A stretch of 64,000 nucleotides of DNA from Bdellovibrionota bacterium (GCA_030584005.1 CP129486.1:1919933-1983932); one strand, 5' to 3'; shown: positions 18,141 to 28,318, numbered from the stretch's first letter. Numbers and translations: made by a program. The notes: generated by a model not told the origin, from the letters alone.

Positions 18141-19088
18141 TCAGAAGTGCTTTTCACCCTTATAGATCTGCATAACTTGCTGCAAAAGCTTGACGGCCTC
18201 TGCACGCGGCCTTTGAAAGGCGTTCCGCCCCATAATGCTACCGAATCCGCCGCCCTTATGAATCGCCGCAACCTCACTTAGAATCTGGTCATTTGACTTG
18301 GCCTCCCCGCCCGAGAAGATCACGATTCGACGGCCGCCGAAACAGCTGCGAACCACCAGGGCAATTCTGTCGGCAAGATCCCCTACCGGGAGCCGCGCGC
18401 TTTCAATGGCCTTACGGTTTGGTTCCGTGGCCAAGGTTGCACTCGGTGGTTTGACCTTCACTATGTGTGCCCCGAGCTGGCAGGCGATATGAGCGGCATA
18501 TGAGACCGTATCTACGGCCGTTTCAGCATCCTTGCTCAATCCTTCTCCCCTTGGATACGACCACACGACTGTGGGGAGCCCATATGATCGGGCCTCAGTG
18601 GCGATTTCACGCACCTCCTCGAACAGATCCGTTCTGGCAGAGGAGCCCGGGTAGATGGTGAACCCGACCGCGGCTGCGCCGAGCCGCAGCGCCTCCGGGA
18701 CTGTGCAGGTAATCGACTGATCAGGAGCGCCAGTTGTGGAAAGCAGATCGCTGCTGTTCATCTTTACAATGAGTGGAATTTCACCGATGAAACGTGGGTA
18801 TGCAGCCTGCAGCTGAGCCCAGGGGGCTGCATAGGCGCTACATCCGGACTCCAGGGCGAGTTCAAAATGGTAATGGGGATCAAATCCCTCGGGATTGGGG
18901 AGAAAGGTGCGAATTGGGCCATGCTCGAACCCTTGGTCTACCGGCAGAATAACCATTTTCCCACTGCCGGCGAGCGTGCCACTCATTAAGAGCCGGCTAA
19001 GGTTGGTAAGTACCCCTAAATTCTCACCTTCATACCAGGAGAGGATTTCCCGAACTCGGGGGGTAAGCCTGATTTTAGTACTGGTCAT
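18141..19088 (-). CDS. fbaB: Class I fructose-bisphosphate aldolase (DhnA/FbaB type)
   Basis: About 315 residues from the preferred ATG at 19088, which has CGGAGT ten bases upstream; a longer frame runs to 19205. The enzyme cleaves fructose-1,6-bisphosphate into dihydroxyacetone phosphate and glyceraldehyde-3-phosphate via a Schiff base. Seen: ILPVDQGFEHGP (substrate loop with the conserved Asp), AAAVGFTIYPGS, VVWSYPRGEG, AHIVKVKPP (the lysine expected to form the Schiff base) and IFSGGEAKS (phosphate loop). It serves glycolysis or gluconeogenesis. It stands upstream of erpA on the same strand but a 160-nt gap and a candidate promoter separate them. Confidence 0.88.
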   Translation of the reverse strand: MTSTKIRLTPRVREILSWYEGENLGVLTNLSRLLMSGTLAGSGKMVILPVDQGFEHGPIRTFLPNPEGFDPHYHFELALESGCSAYAAPWAQLQAAYPRFIGEIPLIVKMNSSDLLSTTGAPDQSITCTVPEALRLGAAAVGFTIYPGSSARTDLFEEVREIATEARSYGLPTVVWSYPRGEGLSKDAETAVDTVSYAAHIACQLGAHIVKVKPPSATLATEPNRKAIESARLPVGDLADRIALVVRSCFGGRRIVIFSGGEAKSNDQILSEVAAIHKGGGFGSIMGRNAFQRPRAEAVKLLQQVMQIYKGEKHF

Positions 19089-19252
19089 AAGGCAGACTCC
19101 GTAATGTTTCCCGATGAAGCAACCGATCACTACACCATGAGATAGGGATAGGCGAGGTAATAATTTTTCGTAGGGATGCTCTGGTAAAGGGAGCGTCTCT
19201 AGCAACCTCGGCCGTTCTCGGCTAGACGCCGTATCGATGTACTGGAATTAAG

Positions 19253-20179
19253 TTGTTGAAATCGTTCACAGCAGCATCACTCAACTTGGTGGCCGGCGCG
19301 CTGCTCTTGTTGCTTCTCGGAGTGGCTCCGGTGTGGGCGGCGGAGCAGGTCTACTCCGAAACCCGCTTTCGATTCAAAGATAGTGCGGAGCTTGTCGTCG
19401 TTGCGCCGCGTGGTTACGAACGGGCAGCCGTACTGCTCGCCCGATCGATAGAGAAGCTGCATTCGGCGCTGGAGTCGAGTTTGGGCTCCTTACCGCCCTT
19501 TTCAACGCAGCTCCGGATGTTAGAGGAGGAAGAGTTCTATACCTCTACCGGTGCGCCCCGTTGGACGAACGCGCTCTACTTTCGCAACCAAATAATCATC
19601 CCCATCAACAACAAGAGTGTTGAGCAATCGGACGCGCTCCTCCGCTCTGTGCGCCACGAGTATACCCACGCCGCTATTCATGCGCTGAGCGGGGGAAGAT
19701 GTCCTGGCTGGTTGGACGAGGGGCTCGCGCAGTGGTGGGAGGGAGCGGAAAATCCGGCGCTTCGACCGGCCCTGGCTCGCTGGATGCAACAGAATAACCA
19801 TGTGCCCTTTTACCTATTGCAGGGGGGCTTCACCCGGCTAGACGAGGGAATGGTGGCAGCGGCATATGGGCAATCTCTGATCGCCAGTACCTCACTGACC
19901 CGTACCTACGGGTATCAAGCACTTCGTAGCTACCTGGACTACCTACGGAGAGGAGACTCTAAACCAAACGCGTTCCACAAAGCATTCGGTCTGCACGAAG
20001 ATGCCTTTGAGATTCGCATCGGCAGCTCCCTCAAGCGCTGGGCTGAAAGTACACGCTTACACACCGCCTCCGCGACTTCCGTCCGCACTGTATCATCGCG
20101 GCAGCCCGTCACATTGGGTGGTCTTCAACGGGCTAGAGCTGAGGCTGAAGTGAGAGCAGTGCCGCGACCCTCAGAATAA
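19253..20179 (+). CDS. Secreted zinc metallopeptidase, MA-clan like
   Basis: A 308-residue protein from a TTG start (a second TTG follows directly), with a signal peptide LVAGALLLLLLGVAPVWAA. The zinc site HEYTH is at residues 135-139 and the third ligand Glu156 lies in GWLDEGLAQW, the arrangement of the 'peptidase MA' family (HExxH plus E). Substrates are unknown; a periplasmic or secreted location is inferred. The C-terminal tail (residues about 265-308) is Ser/Arg-rich. It converges with the AttH-like gene, the two stops overlapping by 9 nt. Confidence 0.75.
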   Translation: MLKSFTAASLNLVAGALLLLLLGVAPVWAAEQVYSETRFRFKDSAELVVVAPRGYERAAVLLARSIEKLHSALESSLGSLPPFSTQLRMLEEEEFYTSTGAPRWTNALYFRNQIIIPINNKSVEQSDALLRSVRHEYTHAAIHALSGGRCPGWLDEGLAQWWEGAENPALRPALARWMQQNNHVPFYLLQGGFTRLDEGMVAAAYGQSLIASTSLTRTYGYQALRSYLDYLRRGDSKPNAFHKAFGLHEDAFEIRIGSSLKRWAESTRLHTASATSVRTVSSRQPVTLGGLQRARAEAEVRAVPRPSE

Positions 20180-21331
20180 TGCCCCTAGCGGCTTATCGTA
20201 CCCGGTCATTTCTAAGTAGCCCTGAAACTTTTGATCAGGTGAGGCGATGGCACCCTCCCAGTAGGTGGGAGCACTATTGTCTGCCCCTGTCGTGATGTGG
20301 ATCTCCTGTTCGGGGAAGCGGGCCTGTACTACGGTCTCTATCCCGGCCGCTGGAACTGCAATGAACCATTCGATGGGGTAGCGACCATTCGAGTGCGGGC
20401 TTTGCCAGAAGCGCCGCTCCTCGATACGAAATTGGCTGCCGTCGAGGTGAATCGTTTGTCCTTCAGGCGATTGCCAGGTGCCGCTTAAAAACGCCCCCTC
20501 CCCGTCGCTATGACGAACCCTGAACAACATGAGTGCACCCCCGCCATCGGTATGCAGGGAGAACCAATCCCATCCCTGCACCGTCGGCCGCAACGCATTA
20601 CTCATGAACTCGTGGTCCATCCACACAAGCCCTTGCACCCGATGGCGCTGCGGTCCTTGGCGCACCTCTCCCTGCATCGGAATGCGCGGCAATGAATAGT
20701 AGTATGATGCGCACTCCGGGCAGTTGCCCTTGCGACTGAAGCCGCCTTCACCGTGCAGCAGCGGTCGATCTGTGAAGGGCCCGATCAAGCTCACCGCAAT
20801 CTCCTGCTCCTGGTGGCTTGTCTCATAGTCAAGCACGAGCGACTCGGCCACGGTATAAGCCCGCCAGCGCCCGACTGCCACATCCAGCTTATCCTGAGCA
20901 GCGAACCCCATTCTCAGCAGCCCCCCTCGCGCTCTCCTGTGGTCGAAGGTGAATCGTTTGTGAGTAAGATCGCTCAACGCCGCATGCGCGAGGTACTGCT
21001 GGGATTCCTCTGCCGGGTCACCTGAGTTGTTCCTCCGGAAAAAAGTCAATTGGAATCCAAAACTCCTGCCAGGGTCATCTATGGCTCGCAGTTGCCCGGT
21101 GAAGTACCACCACTCAGTGCCATACCTGTGATGAGAACCGTGATCGGCGGGGAAGGAAAAAGGCCGGCCAGGAACGACCGTGGCTGGCTGCTGTTGCTCT
21201 TTGACGGGCAATCGATCTTCAGCCAGGAGCTGCGGATTAGGTAGAAGCAGCGAGGCGGCGAGTATCAGGGCGACCGCGGTGCCGAGGGGCTGGAAACGCG
21301 CTATTTTTTCTGTGACTTCCTTGAGCTTCAT
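20171..21331 (-). CDS. AttH/CrtC-type lipocalin-like secreted protein
   Basis: A 386-residue protein with a hydrophobic export signal (LGTAVALILAASLLLPNP). The family hallmark HHRYGTEWWYFTGQL occurs near residue 68, with GFQLTFFRR after it and GLVWMDHEFMSN plus GWDWFSLHTDGGGALMLFRV in the second half, the paired lipocalin-like domains of AttH and hydroxyneurosporene synthase (CrtC). Role unknown; a periplasmic hydratase or lipid handler is often proposed. Located 8 nt after the FtsX permease gene, it is the last gene of an ABC ATPase-permease-AttH operon that matches the attE-attF/G-attH gene set. Confidence 0.85.
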   Translation of the reverse strand: MKLKEVTEKIARFQPLGTAVALILAASLLLPNPQLLAEDRLPVKEQQQPATVVPGRPFSFPADHGSHHRYGTEWWYFTGQLRAIDDPGRSFGFQLTFFRRNNSGDPAEESQQYLAHAALSDLTHKRFTFDHRRARGGLLRMGFAAQDKLDVAVGRWRAYTVAESLVLDYETSHQEQEIAVSLIGPFTDRPLLHGEGGFSRKGNCPECASYYYSLPRIPMQGEVRQGPQRHRVQGLVWMDHEFMSNALRPTVQGWDWFSLHTDGGGALMLFRVRHSDGEGAFLSGTWQSPEGQTIHLDGSQFRIEERRFWQSPHSNGRYPIEWFIAVPAAGIETVVQARFPEQEIHITTGADNSAPTYWEGAIASPDQKFQGYLEMTGYDKPLGALF

Positions 21332-21339
21332 ACAGAGCG

Positions 21340-23754
21340 TTATTCAACTGCCTGTGCACGCTGGCGTGTCGAGCTTAACATCCACGGTGCAGCAATGATC
21401 ACGGGTACGGCCATCACCAGGATGCCGTAGAAACAGGCTATGCTTAGGGCCTCTATCTCGATGGCGAAATCAACGCTCCAACCGAAGGAAAGCGGATTAA
21501 CGTAATGAACAAGGATATAGCCCAGAGCCATGCCGGATGAAACCCCGGCGATCAGCGCACAGACCAGTATGGCGTAGCCTTGGAGCAGAATTGCGGCGAA
21601 GAGTTCGCTATCGCGCATGCCGATGGTCCACAGAGTGTGATACTCGCGCCGCTGCTCATGGGTTGCTTGCAGCAAAGTGAGACAGAGCGCGAATCCCGCC
21701 ATTATTGCGGCGAGCCACAGCATGACCTTGGTCACGGCGAAGGTTTCATCGAATATCTCTAGCGCTCTATTCATCAAGCGCCTTTGTGGGGTGACCGTAA
21801 GCCCCGACCCGGCCAGCATTTCACGCAGCACCTCTGCAGCGTGCGTCTTGGAGGCCGCATCAACGACGATGGAAAGGCGCTGCGAGGACTGCGCTCCAAG
21901 CGCGCTGCGGAGTGCCTGGGTGGAGATATAGATAAGCGGTCTTTGTTCTGAGTAATCACGGAGTATCGCCGCCACGGTTCTGTTCTGTCCCAGCACGGTT
22001 AGGGAAGAGCCAACGGTGCGGCTAAGTGAGCGCGCCGCAATCTCGGAGAGTGCGACGCTGTGCCCTTCATTCCAGCTAGCCCAGTTCCACACGCCACTGG
22101 CTATGGTCGGCTGTTGAGCAAAGTCGCGGCCGGCGAGGAGCAGCGGGACGCCATCAACCACGATTTCAGTGTCGATGGCCTCGAGCACGCGCTGGACGTA
22201 GGGTTGGTTGCGTATCAGATCAACAACGTGAGGCGCAATGACCTGTCCCACGGCCAGGGGCTCGATGAATACATCTGCGGTTAGCGTAGCTCCAAGCCAG
22301 CGCTGCAGGCTGATGCGGAAACTCTCGGTCATCACCACAATTCCGGACAGCAGCGAGAAGGCGATCGTTGTTGCGGCAAGAGTGCCGCGTATCTGAGAAA
22401 AGCCGCTAAGAAGTTGGGCGCGCGAAACCAACCCAATGAGCGGACGGCACCATACGAACAGTATGGGCAGCGAATTTTTTAGCAGCAGCTCGGCAATGCA
22501 AAGCCCCATGAGCAGCAGTGCAATCAGCATAGCGTAGGCGGCGAATGGCGAGGGACGGAGTATCAGCAGTGCTAGCGCAAGGAGGAGCACGGCTGTGCAC
22601 AGGGCTGCGGCCGGTCTTGGCGTGCTGGGATGACGTTGTCTTAGCGACGGGAGGCTCGCAGGGGTCCGGGCAACACGCCGCCCCTGGAGCAGTGAGCCGA
22701 CCACCGCCACAAGGGCAGCTATGGCCAGGGAGAGTAGCGTCCCCTGCACTCCGAAGGCCGGAAGTTCTTGGGCAAGGTCGAGCTTAAAGTATGAATCAGT
22801 GGATCGCACGATATAGTGTTCAACCACCGTGCTTACGGGACGGGCCACTGTTTCACCGAGTAGTACGCCGAGGGAGGCGATGCCGAGCGCTTCAACGAGC
22901 AGCAGCAGCCCCAGATAGAATGGGCGCACCCCAAGTAACCGCAGGACATCTAGGTCGCTCTTTAGCTCCTGTGTTGATATCTCCACCGCTGCATACACCG
23001 CTGCGGTGGCTACGAGGACGGCGAGGAGTATGAGCAGCGTCAGATTCTGCTGGTATGCTGCCACCAGCCGACGGTTGGCGATCCTGCGCTCCGCCATCGA
23101 TATAACCTCGAACCCGTTTCCGCGCAGCTCTTGAGTGAGTGCCGGTAAACGAGAAGCGCTCTCGGGCTGGATGGGAATAATGACAAAGCGATTGGGCTCC
23201 GGGATGAGGTTCCACCAGCTGCGGGCATCGTGCAGGTCGATATACACATCGCCGGACTGCGGAACGAGGGCGCCGATGCGGGAAACGCCGCGAAGAGGAA
23301 CGGTAGCAACCTGCCCCTGCACTTCAATGACCATGGAACGGTCAGGCTGATCGTCGGAGCGGGCTGTCAAAGCGCTGCCAGGTTGGAACTGCCCATCGGC
23401 AAGCGGTGCGATATCGGTTATCCAGATAGTAACCGGGAGCTGAGCGGCGATCAGACGGCCCGAAATCTTCACAAAGGGAATGACGAGAAGATCGGCGGGG
23501 AGATCTGCCAACAGTTCAACCGGGCTGACTGAATGCTCAGGTATAATGAGTTCGATAGATTGCGAGGCATTCAACACGCTGCCCAGCTTCTCAATGACGA
23601 TGGTTGTGCGATTGGCCGCGAAATACAGGGCTTTCGCACAGGCCAGTGCCGCGGCGACGGTGAGCGCGGCCAGGGTGATGCGAGCGATGGATCTCGGCCG
23701 CCTGAAGAACAGACGCCGGGCAAGCCAGACTATGGTGGCAAAAGATCCCTGCAT
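21340..23754 (-). CDS. FtsX-like ABC transporter permease
   Basis: An 804-residue membrane protein. An N-terminal helix (IARITLAALTVAAALACAKAL) is followed by a periplasmic domain (about 45-240), then a cluster of helices beginning LLILLAVLVATAAVYAAVEI, a second periplasmic domain (about 490-650) and three terminal helices. Two FtsX units are thus fused in one chain, where other att operons have separate AttF and AttG. Such MacB/LolCDE-type systems are mechanotransmitters and work on periplasmic lipids, lipoproteins or peptides. Its ATG shares one base with the stop of the ATPase gene (TAATG). Confidence 0.88.
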   Translation of the reverse strand: MQGSFATIVWLARRLFFRRPRSIARITLAALTVAAALACAKALYFAANRTTIVIEKLGSVLNASQSIELIIPEHSVSPVELLADLPADLLVIPFVKISGRLIAAQLPVTIWITDIAPLADGQFQPGSALTARSDDQPDRSMVIEVQGQVATVPLRGVSRIGALVPQSGDVYIDLHDARSWWNLIPEPNRFVIIPIQPESASRLPALTQELRGNGFEVISMAERRIANRRLVAAYQQNLTLLILLAVLVATAAVYAAVEISTQELKSDLDVLRLLGVRPFYLGLLLLVEALGIASLGVLLGETVARPVSTVVEHYIVRSTDSYFKLDLAQELPAFGVQGTLLSLAIAALVAVVGSLLQGRRVARTPASLPSLRQRHPSTPRPAAALCTAVLLLALALLILRPSPFAAYAMLIALLLMGLCIAELLLKNSLPILFVWCRPLIGLVSRAQLLSGFSQIRGTLAATTIAFSLLSGIVVMTESFRISLQRWLGATLTADVFIEPLAVGQVIAPHVVDLIRNQPYVQRVLEAIDTEIVVDGVPLLLAGRDFAQQPTIASGVWNWASWNEGHSVALSEIAARSLSRTVGSSLTVLGQNRTVAAILRDYSEQRPLIYISTQALRSALGAQSSQRLSIVVDAASKTHAAEVLREMLAGSGLTVTPQRRLMNRALEIFDETFAVTKVMLWLAAIMAGFALCLTLLQATHEQRREYHTLWTIGMRDSELFAAILLQGYAILVCALIAGVSSGMALGYILVHYVNPLSFGWSVDFAIEIEALSIACFYGILVMAVPVIIAAPWMLSSTRQRAQAVE

Positions 23755-24440
23755 TACCCGATCTTTCCATCCCGAAGGTGCACTATTCGGTCGCAGCGTT
23801 CGAGCATCTCCTCGTTATGCGAAACCATAGCAATGCCGCACGGGTAGCTCCGTCGCAGTGAGTCTAAGAGATCCACAATCTCATGTCCGCGAGCGGTATC
23901 AAGGTTGCCCGTAGGTTCGTCCGCCAGGATCACTTGTGGCCGATGAACGGTGGCACGACAGATCGCCACGCGCTGAAGCTCCCCTCCCGAGAGCTGAGTG
24001 GGATAGTGTGAAGCACGCTCCAAGAGTCCGACTTGAGATAGCGCAAGGCGTGCACGCTCATTCGCCTCGTGGAGAGACACGCCGTTTAGGAGTAGTGAAA
24101 GCGACACGTTCTCTTCGGCCGTGAGCGTAGGGAGTAGGTGAAAGTATTGGAAGATGAAGCCTATCTCCTTGCGTCGCATGTCGCGAAGCACCCCGTCAGA
24201 GCCATGGGTCAGATCGCGGCCGGCAAATATCATGCGGCCACTGCTCGGACGGATGACGAGTCCCATAATTGAGAGCAAGGTGCTCTTGCCAGAACCTGAG
24301 GGCCCAGCGATCCCCAAAAGCTCTCCCTGTCGAAGCTCTAGGCTTACTCGATCGAGGGCCCGAACGATGCTGCGCCCCGCATCGTACTCCTTGCTCACCT
24401 GATCAAGGGAGAGAATCAGTTCGGTGATCGAGTTGTTCAT
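23754..24440 (-). CDS. ABC transporter ATP-binding protein (LolD/MacB type)
   Basis: A 228-residue ATPase with Walker A GPSGSGKST (about residues 40-48), the signature LSGGELQRVAI, Walker B VILADEPTGNLD and the switch His in AMVSHNEEM. It drives the FtsX-like permease encoded directly after it. Together with the AttH-like protein it forms a three-gene operon; the cargo is unknown. The size and sequence are standard for the LolD subfamily. Confidence 0.92.
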   Translation of the reverse strand: MNNSITELILSLDQVSKEYDAGRSIVRALDRVSLELRQGELLGIAGPSGSGKSTLLSIMGLVIRPSSGRMIFAGRDLTHGSDGVLRDMRRKEIGFIFQYFHLLPTLTAEENVSLSLLLNGVSLHEANERARLALSQVGLLERASHYPTQLSGGELQRVAICRATVHRPQVILADEPTGNLDTARGHEIVDLLDSLRRSYPCGIAMVSHNEEMLERCDRIVHLRDGKIG

Positions 24441-24764
24441 CGGGCTACCTTGGAGCAGTTTGGCGGTTTACCTGCAGGTGGCCGCCAACGTTCGTACAAA
24501 CACAGTTCTTGCCGTGCTGGCATGATAGGCCGTCAGGTGAACGAGTTGAAGTCCTGGCAGTACTGCATGTCCCGCATTTTCTTGCAATTTGCCAAGATCC
24601 GGATAGGCTCAAGGGCCGGGCCCGAGCTGTAAGTGCCGACCTTTAGTGCTTAGGAGGTTGGGGTAGCCGTGCAGGCTGTTTGGTCGCCGGCCCCACGGGT
24701 GCTTGGGCCAATGGACCCAAGCCATAGACGGTATCTCAATATTGAAATCGGGTAATAGGGTGCA
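24441..24764. other. Divergent intergenic region
   Basis: About 325 nt between the ABC ATPase and STAS-like genes. It presumably holds two divergent promoters. No coding, structured or repeated element is evident. Confidence 0.4.
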
Positions 24765-25241
24765 ATGAGCGCAAATCCTGTGCAGAGGCAGCAAGTGGTG
24801 TTGGGGAGTGGTGACACGCAACGCTCTCCCCGACCGCTCCACGGACGCTCCTCGCGCGCTGCCGCATCGATCTTAGTGCTGCCTCGACAGCTTTCCCGAG
24901 CGCCGCTGCAAGATACCCTTGCCAACATTCACGACCTTGATACCAAGAGCGGGAACGTGGTCATTGACGCTTCCCAACTGCGCACGATTCCGGCCGAACT
25001 GTTCGGAGCCATCTGCGCGGCGGCACATTCAGCAAAAAAGAACGGCAATCATGTGCAGCTCTTGGTGCACCCGTCCTCGACAATCGCACTACTTCCGCAC
25101 AACGGCATTCTGGTGCAGGGAGTGGTTGCCGACACCCATCCGATTGATTTGAGGGTCAAGCGACAGGCGGCTCGCGGCGGCTCGCAGCAAGAGATCTCTC
25201 GCCTCGAAGGAAGGCTACAGGAGCTTGGTCGTTCCTGGTGA
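24765..25241 (+). CDS. STAS-domain-like protein
   Basis: A 158-residue soluble protein. After a ~35-residue Arg/Ser/Gln-rich head, residues about 37-120 follow the STAS order: strand ILVLPRQLS, helix, strand NVVIDASQLRTIPAELFGAI, helix, strand HVQLLVHPSSTIALLPHNGI. STAS proteins act as anti-sigma antagonists or chemotaxis-pathway adaptors. The usual phosphorylated Ser after the VIDxS motif is a Ser (DAS), so regulation by phosphorylation is possible. A short coiled-coil-like end (EISRLEGRLQELG) follows. No kinase or phosphatase partner is next to it. Confidence 0.5.
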   Translation: MSANPVQRQQVVLGSGDTQRSPRPLHGRSSRAAASILVLPRQLSRAPLQDTLANIHDLDTKSGNVVIDASQLRTIPAELFGAICAAAHSAKKNGNHVQLLVHPSSTIALLPHNGILVQGVVADTHPIDLRVKRQAARGGSQQEISRLEGRLQELGRSW

Positions 25242-25733
25242 GCTCGGGAGCTGCGATTACAATCGAGTTATCCAGGCGGTCGAGAGGCGATTCCAGGACC
25301 ACTCCTTGTGCAACAGGGCACAAGGGATGACACCATACCGTTGGAGCTCTCGTTGGACACAATAGAGTGGCCGAGCTCTTAACCATTCGTAAAGACATAC
25401 CGTTTCCTTTGCAGCGACTTGGTCGGGTGATTGGACTGAGTCCGCAGCTTGGTGGGCTGCTGTCTAGTGCAGCAAGGGGATGGGGACCGTTTCATCAACT
25501 ACCCGTCAGCTGAGTAAGCTTCTGTAATTGTTGCTCGATTGGATAGTGCCCCCTGAGACACTGAAGCAGCAACGATGTTTAGGTGGACTAAATAAACTAG
25601 GACAGTACTAAGAGACACCCGACATCAACGATGTTCCCCCGCTACTAGGAGAAAATCCTAGGGGTATGTCTGAGATGACAAATGGGGTGCTCTTGGGAGC
25701 CCAGTGCTCTTTCTCCCTGAGGTCACTATTGTG
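25242..25733. other. Intergenic region without recognisable gene
   Basis: About 490 nt. All frames are broken by stops or lack plausible starts. A GGACTAAATAAACTAGGACAG stretch shows a loose direct repeat (GGACTA/CTAGGAC) but no clear element. It may hold the promoter of the following secreted protein. Confidence 0.35.
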
Positions 25734-26609
25734 ATGGAATGGACTTGTTGCCGATCGCGGATGTTTCAATGCTGCATCATTATTGTCGCTTTAGTGATAC
25801 AGGGTGGCGTTTTGGGAGAACTGCGCGCCGATCCGTTTCAATCGCCGGATGACGCCATAAACCACTGCATAGAGTTAGGAGTAGTTGCTGACTCCTCTCC
25901 CGAGAGTTATTCGGCAAACGAACTCGCAAAACTTCTCCTAGCAAATGATGACGAAAAGGACCCTCCACAAATTTGGGCATGCGGAGCAAACGACTACCGA
26001 CGCTTCTCTCGCTTTTTCCTCATTGGCAATCCTGGCCCTCTCGAAGAATGGAGCGGGGAGTTGTTGTTTCAGTTAGGAACTGCTTTCTGGGAACAGAGGG
26101 CCGTAGTGAGGAATGAGGCCGAGCAGTGGGTGGCAGAACTCATATGTGTGGAGCCCTGTGACCAGAAACACACCTGGGTGGGAGAGCCGAAAGTAACGCT
26201 CTACCGGTCTGATGCGCAAGGCGAGCCCATCACCCGACATGCAATACTGACTGTTGATGGTCCATGCTATAAGGGAGGACCAATCATTGATCTCTGTACC
26301 AATCCAGCCCGGCGTGAGGAATTCCGGGATCGAGCCCTCCAAGCGCTTCGAGATAAGGGAGTTGAGTGCCCGCCGGGCTACTCAGTCGCATCGTATGATG
26401 TTGAGTTCTTCGCGCACTCCTCAGGCACGAGGTCCTGTAGAACAGCTGATGGAGCCTCCGGACAACAGTACAGCCTGAATATGGGTGTGGAGCTCACCTG
26501 CAATCCAATTGTCGGAGAAGATTGGATGTTGGAAGTGTATGTCGATGCTAGGCGCCGCTGCGATGAGAAGAGTGCACTTTCAGAGGCGCAGGCCGCAGGG
26601 GATCTCTAA
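25734..26609 (+). CDS. Secreted protein of unknown function
   Basis: About 291 residues from ATG 25734; CTGAGG lies upstream and a longer GTG-started frame begins at 25704. An N-terminal hydrophobic segment (CCIIIVALVIQGGVLGEL) directs export. The mature part has paired cysteines (ICVEPCDQKH, GPCYKGGPIIDLC, ECPPGYS, RSCRTADG, LTCNPIVG, RRRCDE), suggesting several disulfides in an oxidising compartment. I do not recognise the family. It is transcribed alone. Confidence 0.6.
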   Translation: MEWTCCRSRMFQCCIIIVALVIQGGVLGELRADPFQSPDDAINHCIELGVVADSSPESYSANELAKLLLANDDEKDPPQIWACGANDYRRFSRFFLIGNPGPLEEWSGELLFQLGTAFWEQRAVVRNEAEQWVAELICVEPCDQKHTWVGEPKVTLYRSDAQGEPITRHAILTVDGPCYKGGPIIDLCTNPARREEFRDRALQALRDKGVECPPGYSVASYDVEFFAHSSGTRSCRTADGASGQQYSLNMGVELTCNPIVGEDWMLEVYVDARRRCDEKSALSEAQAAGDL

Positions 26610-26787
26610 AGTGGCCACACTGATTGGCACCACTACGGATGTAATACTATAACTCCTTGAGGCGCTTTCACCCCCGCATTACTGCAATGCCATGCGCAAG
26701 ACGCCGTGCAGTGACGGCTAAGGGTATGACCTTGCGATGCTGTTCGGGCTGCAGCGAATACTCCTCGCCCAACGGGCAACGCGGTTC

Positions 26788-27135
26788 TCATACCGCATCC
26801 AGCACTGCCTGAAGCTCTGATTGAAACTGGAGTACTTCAGCGTCAAGGTTTTCAATGCGCCCCCTGAGGTCGCCAAGCGTTGCGGCGCGGGCCAAAGATT
26901 CGATTTCTCCGCACAGCGCGTAGCATCGAGCGGCTCCGATGTTGCCGAATGCTCCTTTGAGGGAGTGGGCGATCTCGGAAACCGTTACGGAGTCGTTTGC
27001 CGCGACACCAGCGCGGAGCTTAGGGAGATCCTCGGCATACATATTGATGGCGAGTCTTACCAGCTCTCTCAGGAGATCTACATCCCCCTCGACTCTCTCA
27101 AGCGTTGCCTTGCGATCGAATATGGGAGTGTTCAT
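26788..27135 (-). CDS. Histidine phosphotransfer (HPt) domain protein
   Basis: A 115-residue single-domain HPt protein. His57 in AHSLKGAFGNIGA is the phosphorylatable residue of the family motif; the rest is a four-helix bundle. HPt proteins relay phosphate between receivers in multistep phosphorelays. It begins 16 nt after the acyl-CoA dehydrogenase stop, so it belongs to the iclR operon; no hybrid kinase or receiver gene is adjacent. Its partners are unknown. Confidence 0.85.
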   Translation of the reverse strand: MNTPIFDRKATLERVEGDVDLLRELVRLAINMYAEDLPKLRAGVAANDSVTVSEIAHSLKGAFGNIGAARCYALCGEIESLARAATLGDLRGRIENLDAEVLQFQSELQAVLDAV

Positions 27136-27151
27136 GCTGCTTTCGTCGGTA

Positions 27152-28318
27152 TTACTTCTTGCTCAACTGAGCCACCAATTCGCGCGCAATTACCAGTCGT
27201 TGGATCTGGCTCGTACCCTCGTAAATTTGCATCAGCTTGGCGTCGCGCATCAGCTTTTCGACAGGGTAGTCCTTAGTATAGCCATATCCTCCGTAAATCT
27301 GCACCGCGTCGGTAGTTACCTGCATGGCCATATCGGCGGCGAAACGCTTGGCCATGCTGGACTCCATTGAAGCGCTCAGTCCTTGGTCCAGCAGTGCCGA
27401 AGACCGGAGGGTCAAGAGTCTGGCTGCCTCAATGTGGGTTGCCATATCGGCGAGCATGGCCTGAATTGATTGAAACGACCCGATGGGCTGTCCGAACTGC
27501 TTCCGTTCGGTGGCATAGGTGGTGGCATGAGAGAGGGCCGCCTGGGCGATCCCGACCGCAATCGATGCGGTCATCGGGCGGCTGCCATCCAATGTCTTCA
27601 TAGCGATGGAGAAGCCCTCCCCCAGCTTGCCTATGAGATTCTGCTTGGGCACCCGCACATTGTCGAAGCGAACCTGCACGGTGTTCGAGCAGCGCTGGCC
27701 GAGCTTGTTTTCATGGTGCCCCGTACTAAGCCCCTTCGCTCCGGCAGGAACCACCACACAGCAGATGCCCTTGTGTTTCTTGGATCGGTCAATCGTGGCA
27801 AAGACGGTATACTGGTCTGCCACCCCGCCATTGGTAATCCATTGCTTTGTTCCGTTGAGCACGAGATCCTCACCCTCTATGGCGAGCGAGGTCGAGAGGC
27901 CTCCCGCGTCGGAGCCGGACCCGGGTTCAGTGAGACAAAACGATGCGAGTCCACCACTGGAGGCAATCGGCTCGATAAAGAGCTTTTTCTGCTCCGCAGT
28001 GCCGCCGATCAGGATCGGCAGTAGCGCCAGGTCGTTCACCACCATCGAAGTGGCAACACCGGCGCACCCCGCTGCTATCTCTTCAATAACCAGACATGCG
28101 TCGTGGTAAGAAAGTCCCGTGCCGCCGAACTCGACCGGTTGCACGAGGTTCATCAGGCCGAGCGAGTGACCTTCCTTGATTAAGTCACGCGGGAATTCGG
28201 ACCTTTCATCCAACTGTGCAGCGATTGGGGCAATCTGCTCCTGAGCAAATTTGCGCGCCACCAGCTTCAACTGCTGTTGCTCTTCGCTTAACCCGAAGTG
28301 TTCGTTAGAGGCTCGCAC
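27152..28318 (-). CDS. Acyl-CoA dehydrogenase, short/medium-chain type
   Basis: A 388-residue flavoprotein of standard length. Seen: [68 protein letters not shown] and [15 protein letters not shown], where the Glu is the catalytic base in the butyryl-CoA dehydrogenase group. It introduces a 2,3 double bond in acyl-CoA and reduces ETF. Lying directly after an iclR gene (21-nt gap), it is probably controlled by that regulator. Confidence 0.9.
   Translation of the reverse strand: MRASNEHFGLSEEQQQLKLVARKFAQEQIAPIAAQLDERSEFPRDLIKEGHSLGLMNLVQPVEFGGTGLSYHDACLVIEEIAAGCAGVATSMVVNDLALLPILIGGTAEQKKLFIEPIASSGGLASFCLTEPGSGSDAGGLSTSLAIEGEDLVLNGTKQWITNGGVADQYTVFATIDRSKKHKGICCVVVPAGAKGLSTGHHENKLGQRCSNTVQVRFDNVRVPKQNLIGKLGEGFSIAMKTLDGSRPMTASIAVGIAQAALSHATTYATERKQFGQPIGSFQSIQAMLADMATHIEAARLLTLRSSALLDQGLSASMESSMAKRFAADMAMQVTTDAVQIYGGYGYTKDYPVEKLMRDAKLMQIYEGTSQIQRLVIARELVAQLSKK

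Noticed and set aside
22545..22787. Open frames on the plus strand opposite the FtsX permease
   Set aside because: Long antisense frames are expected in GC-rich genes; the permease strand has clear family motifs.
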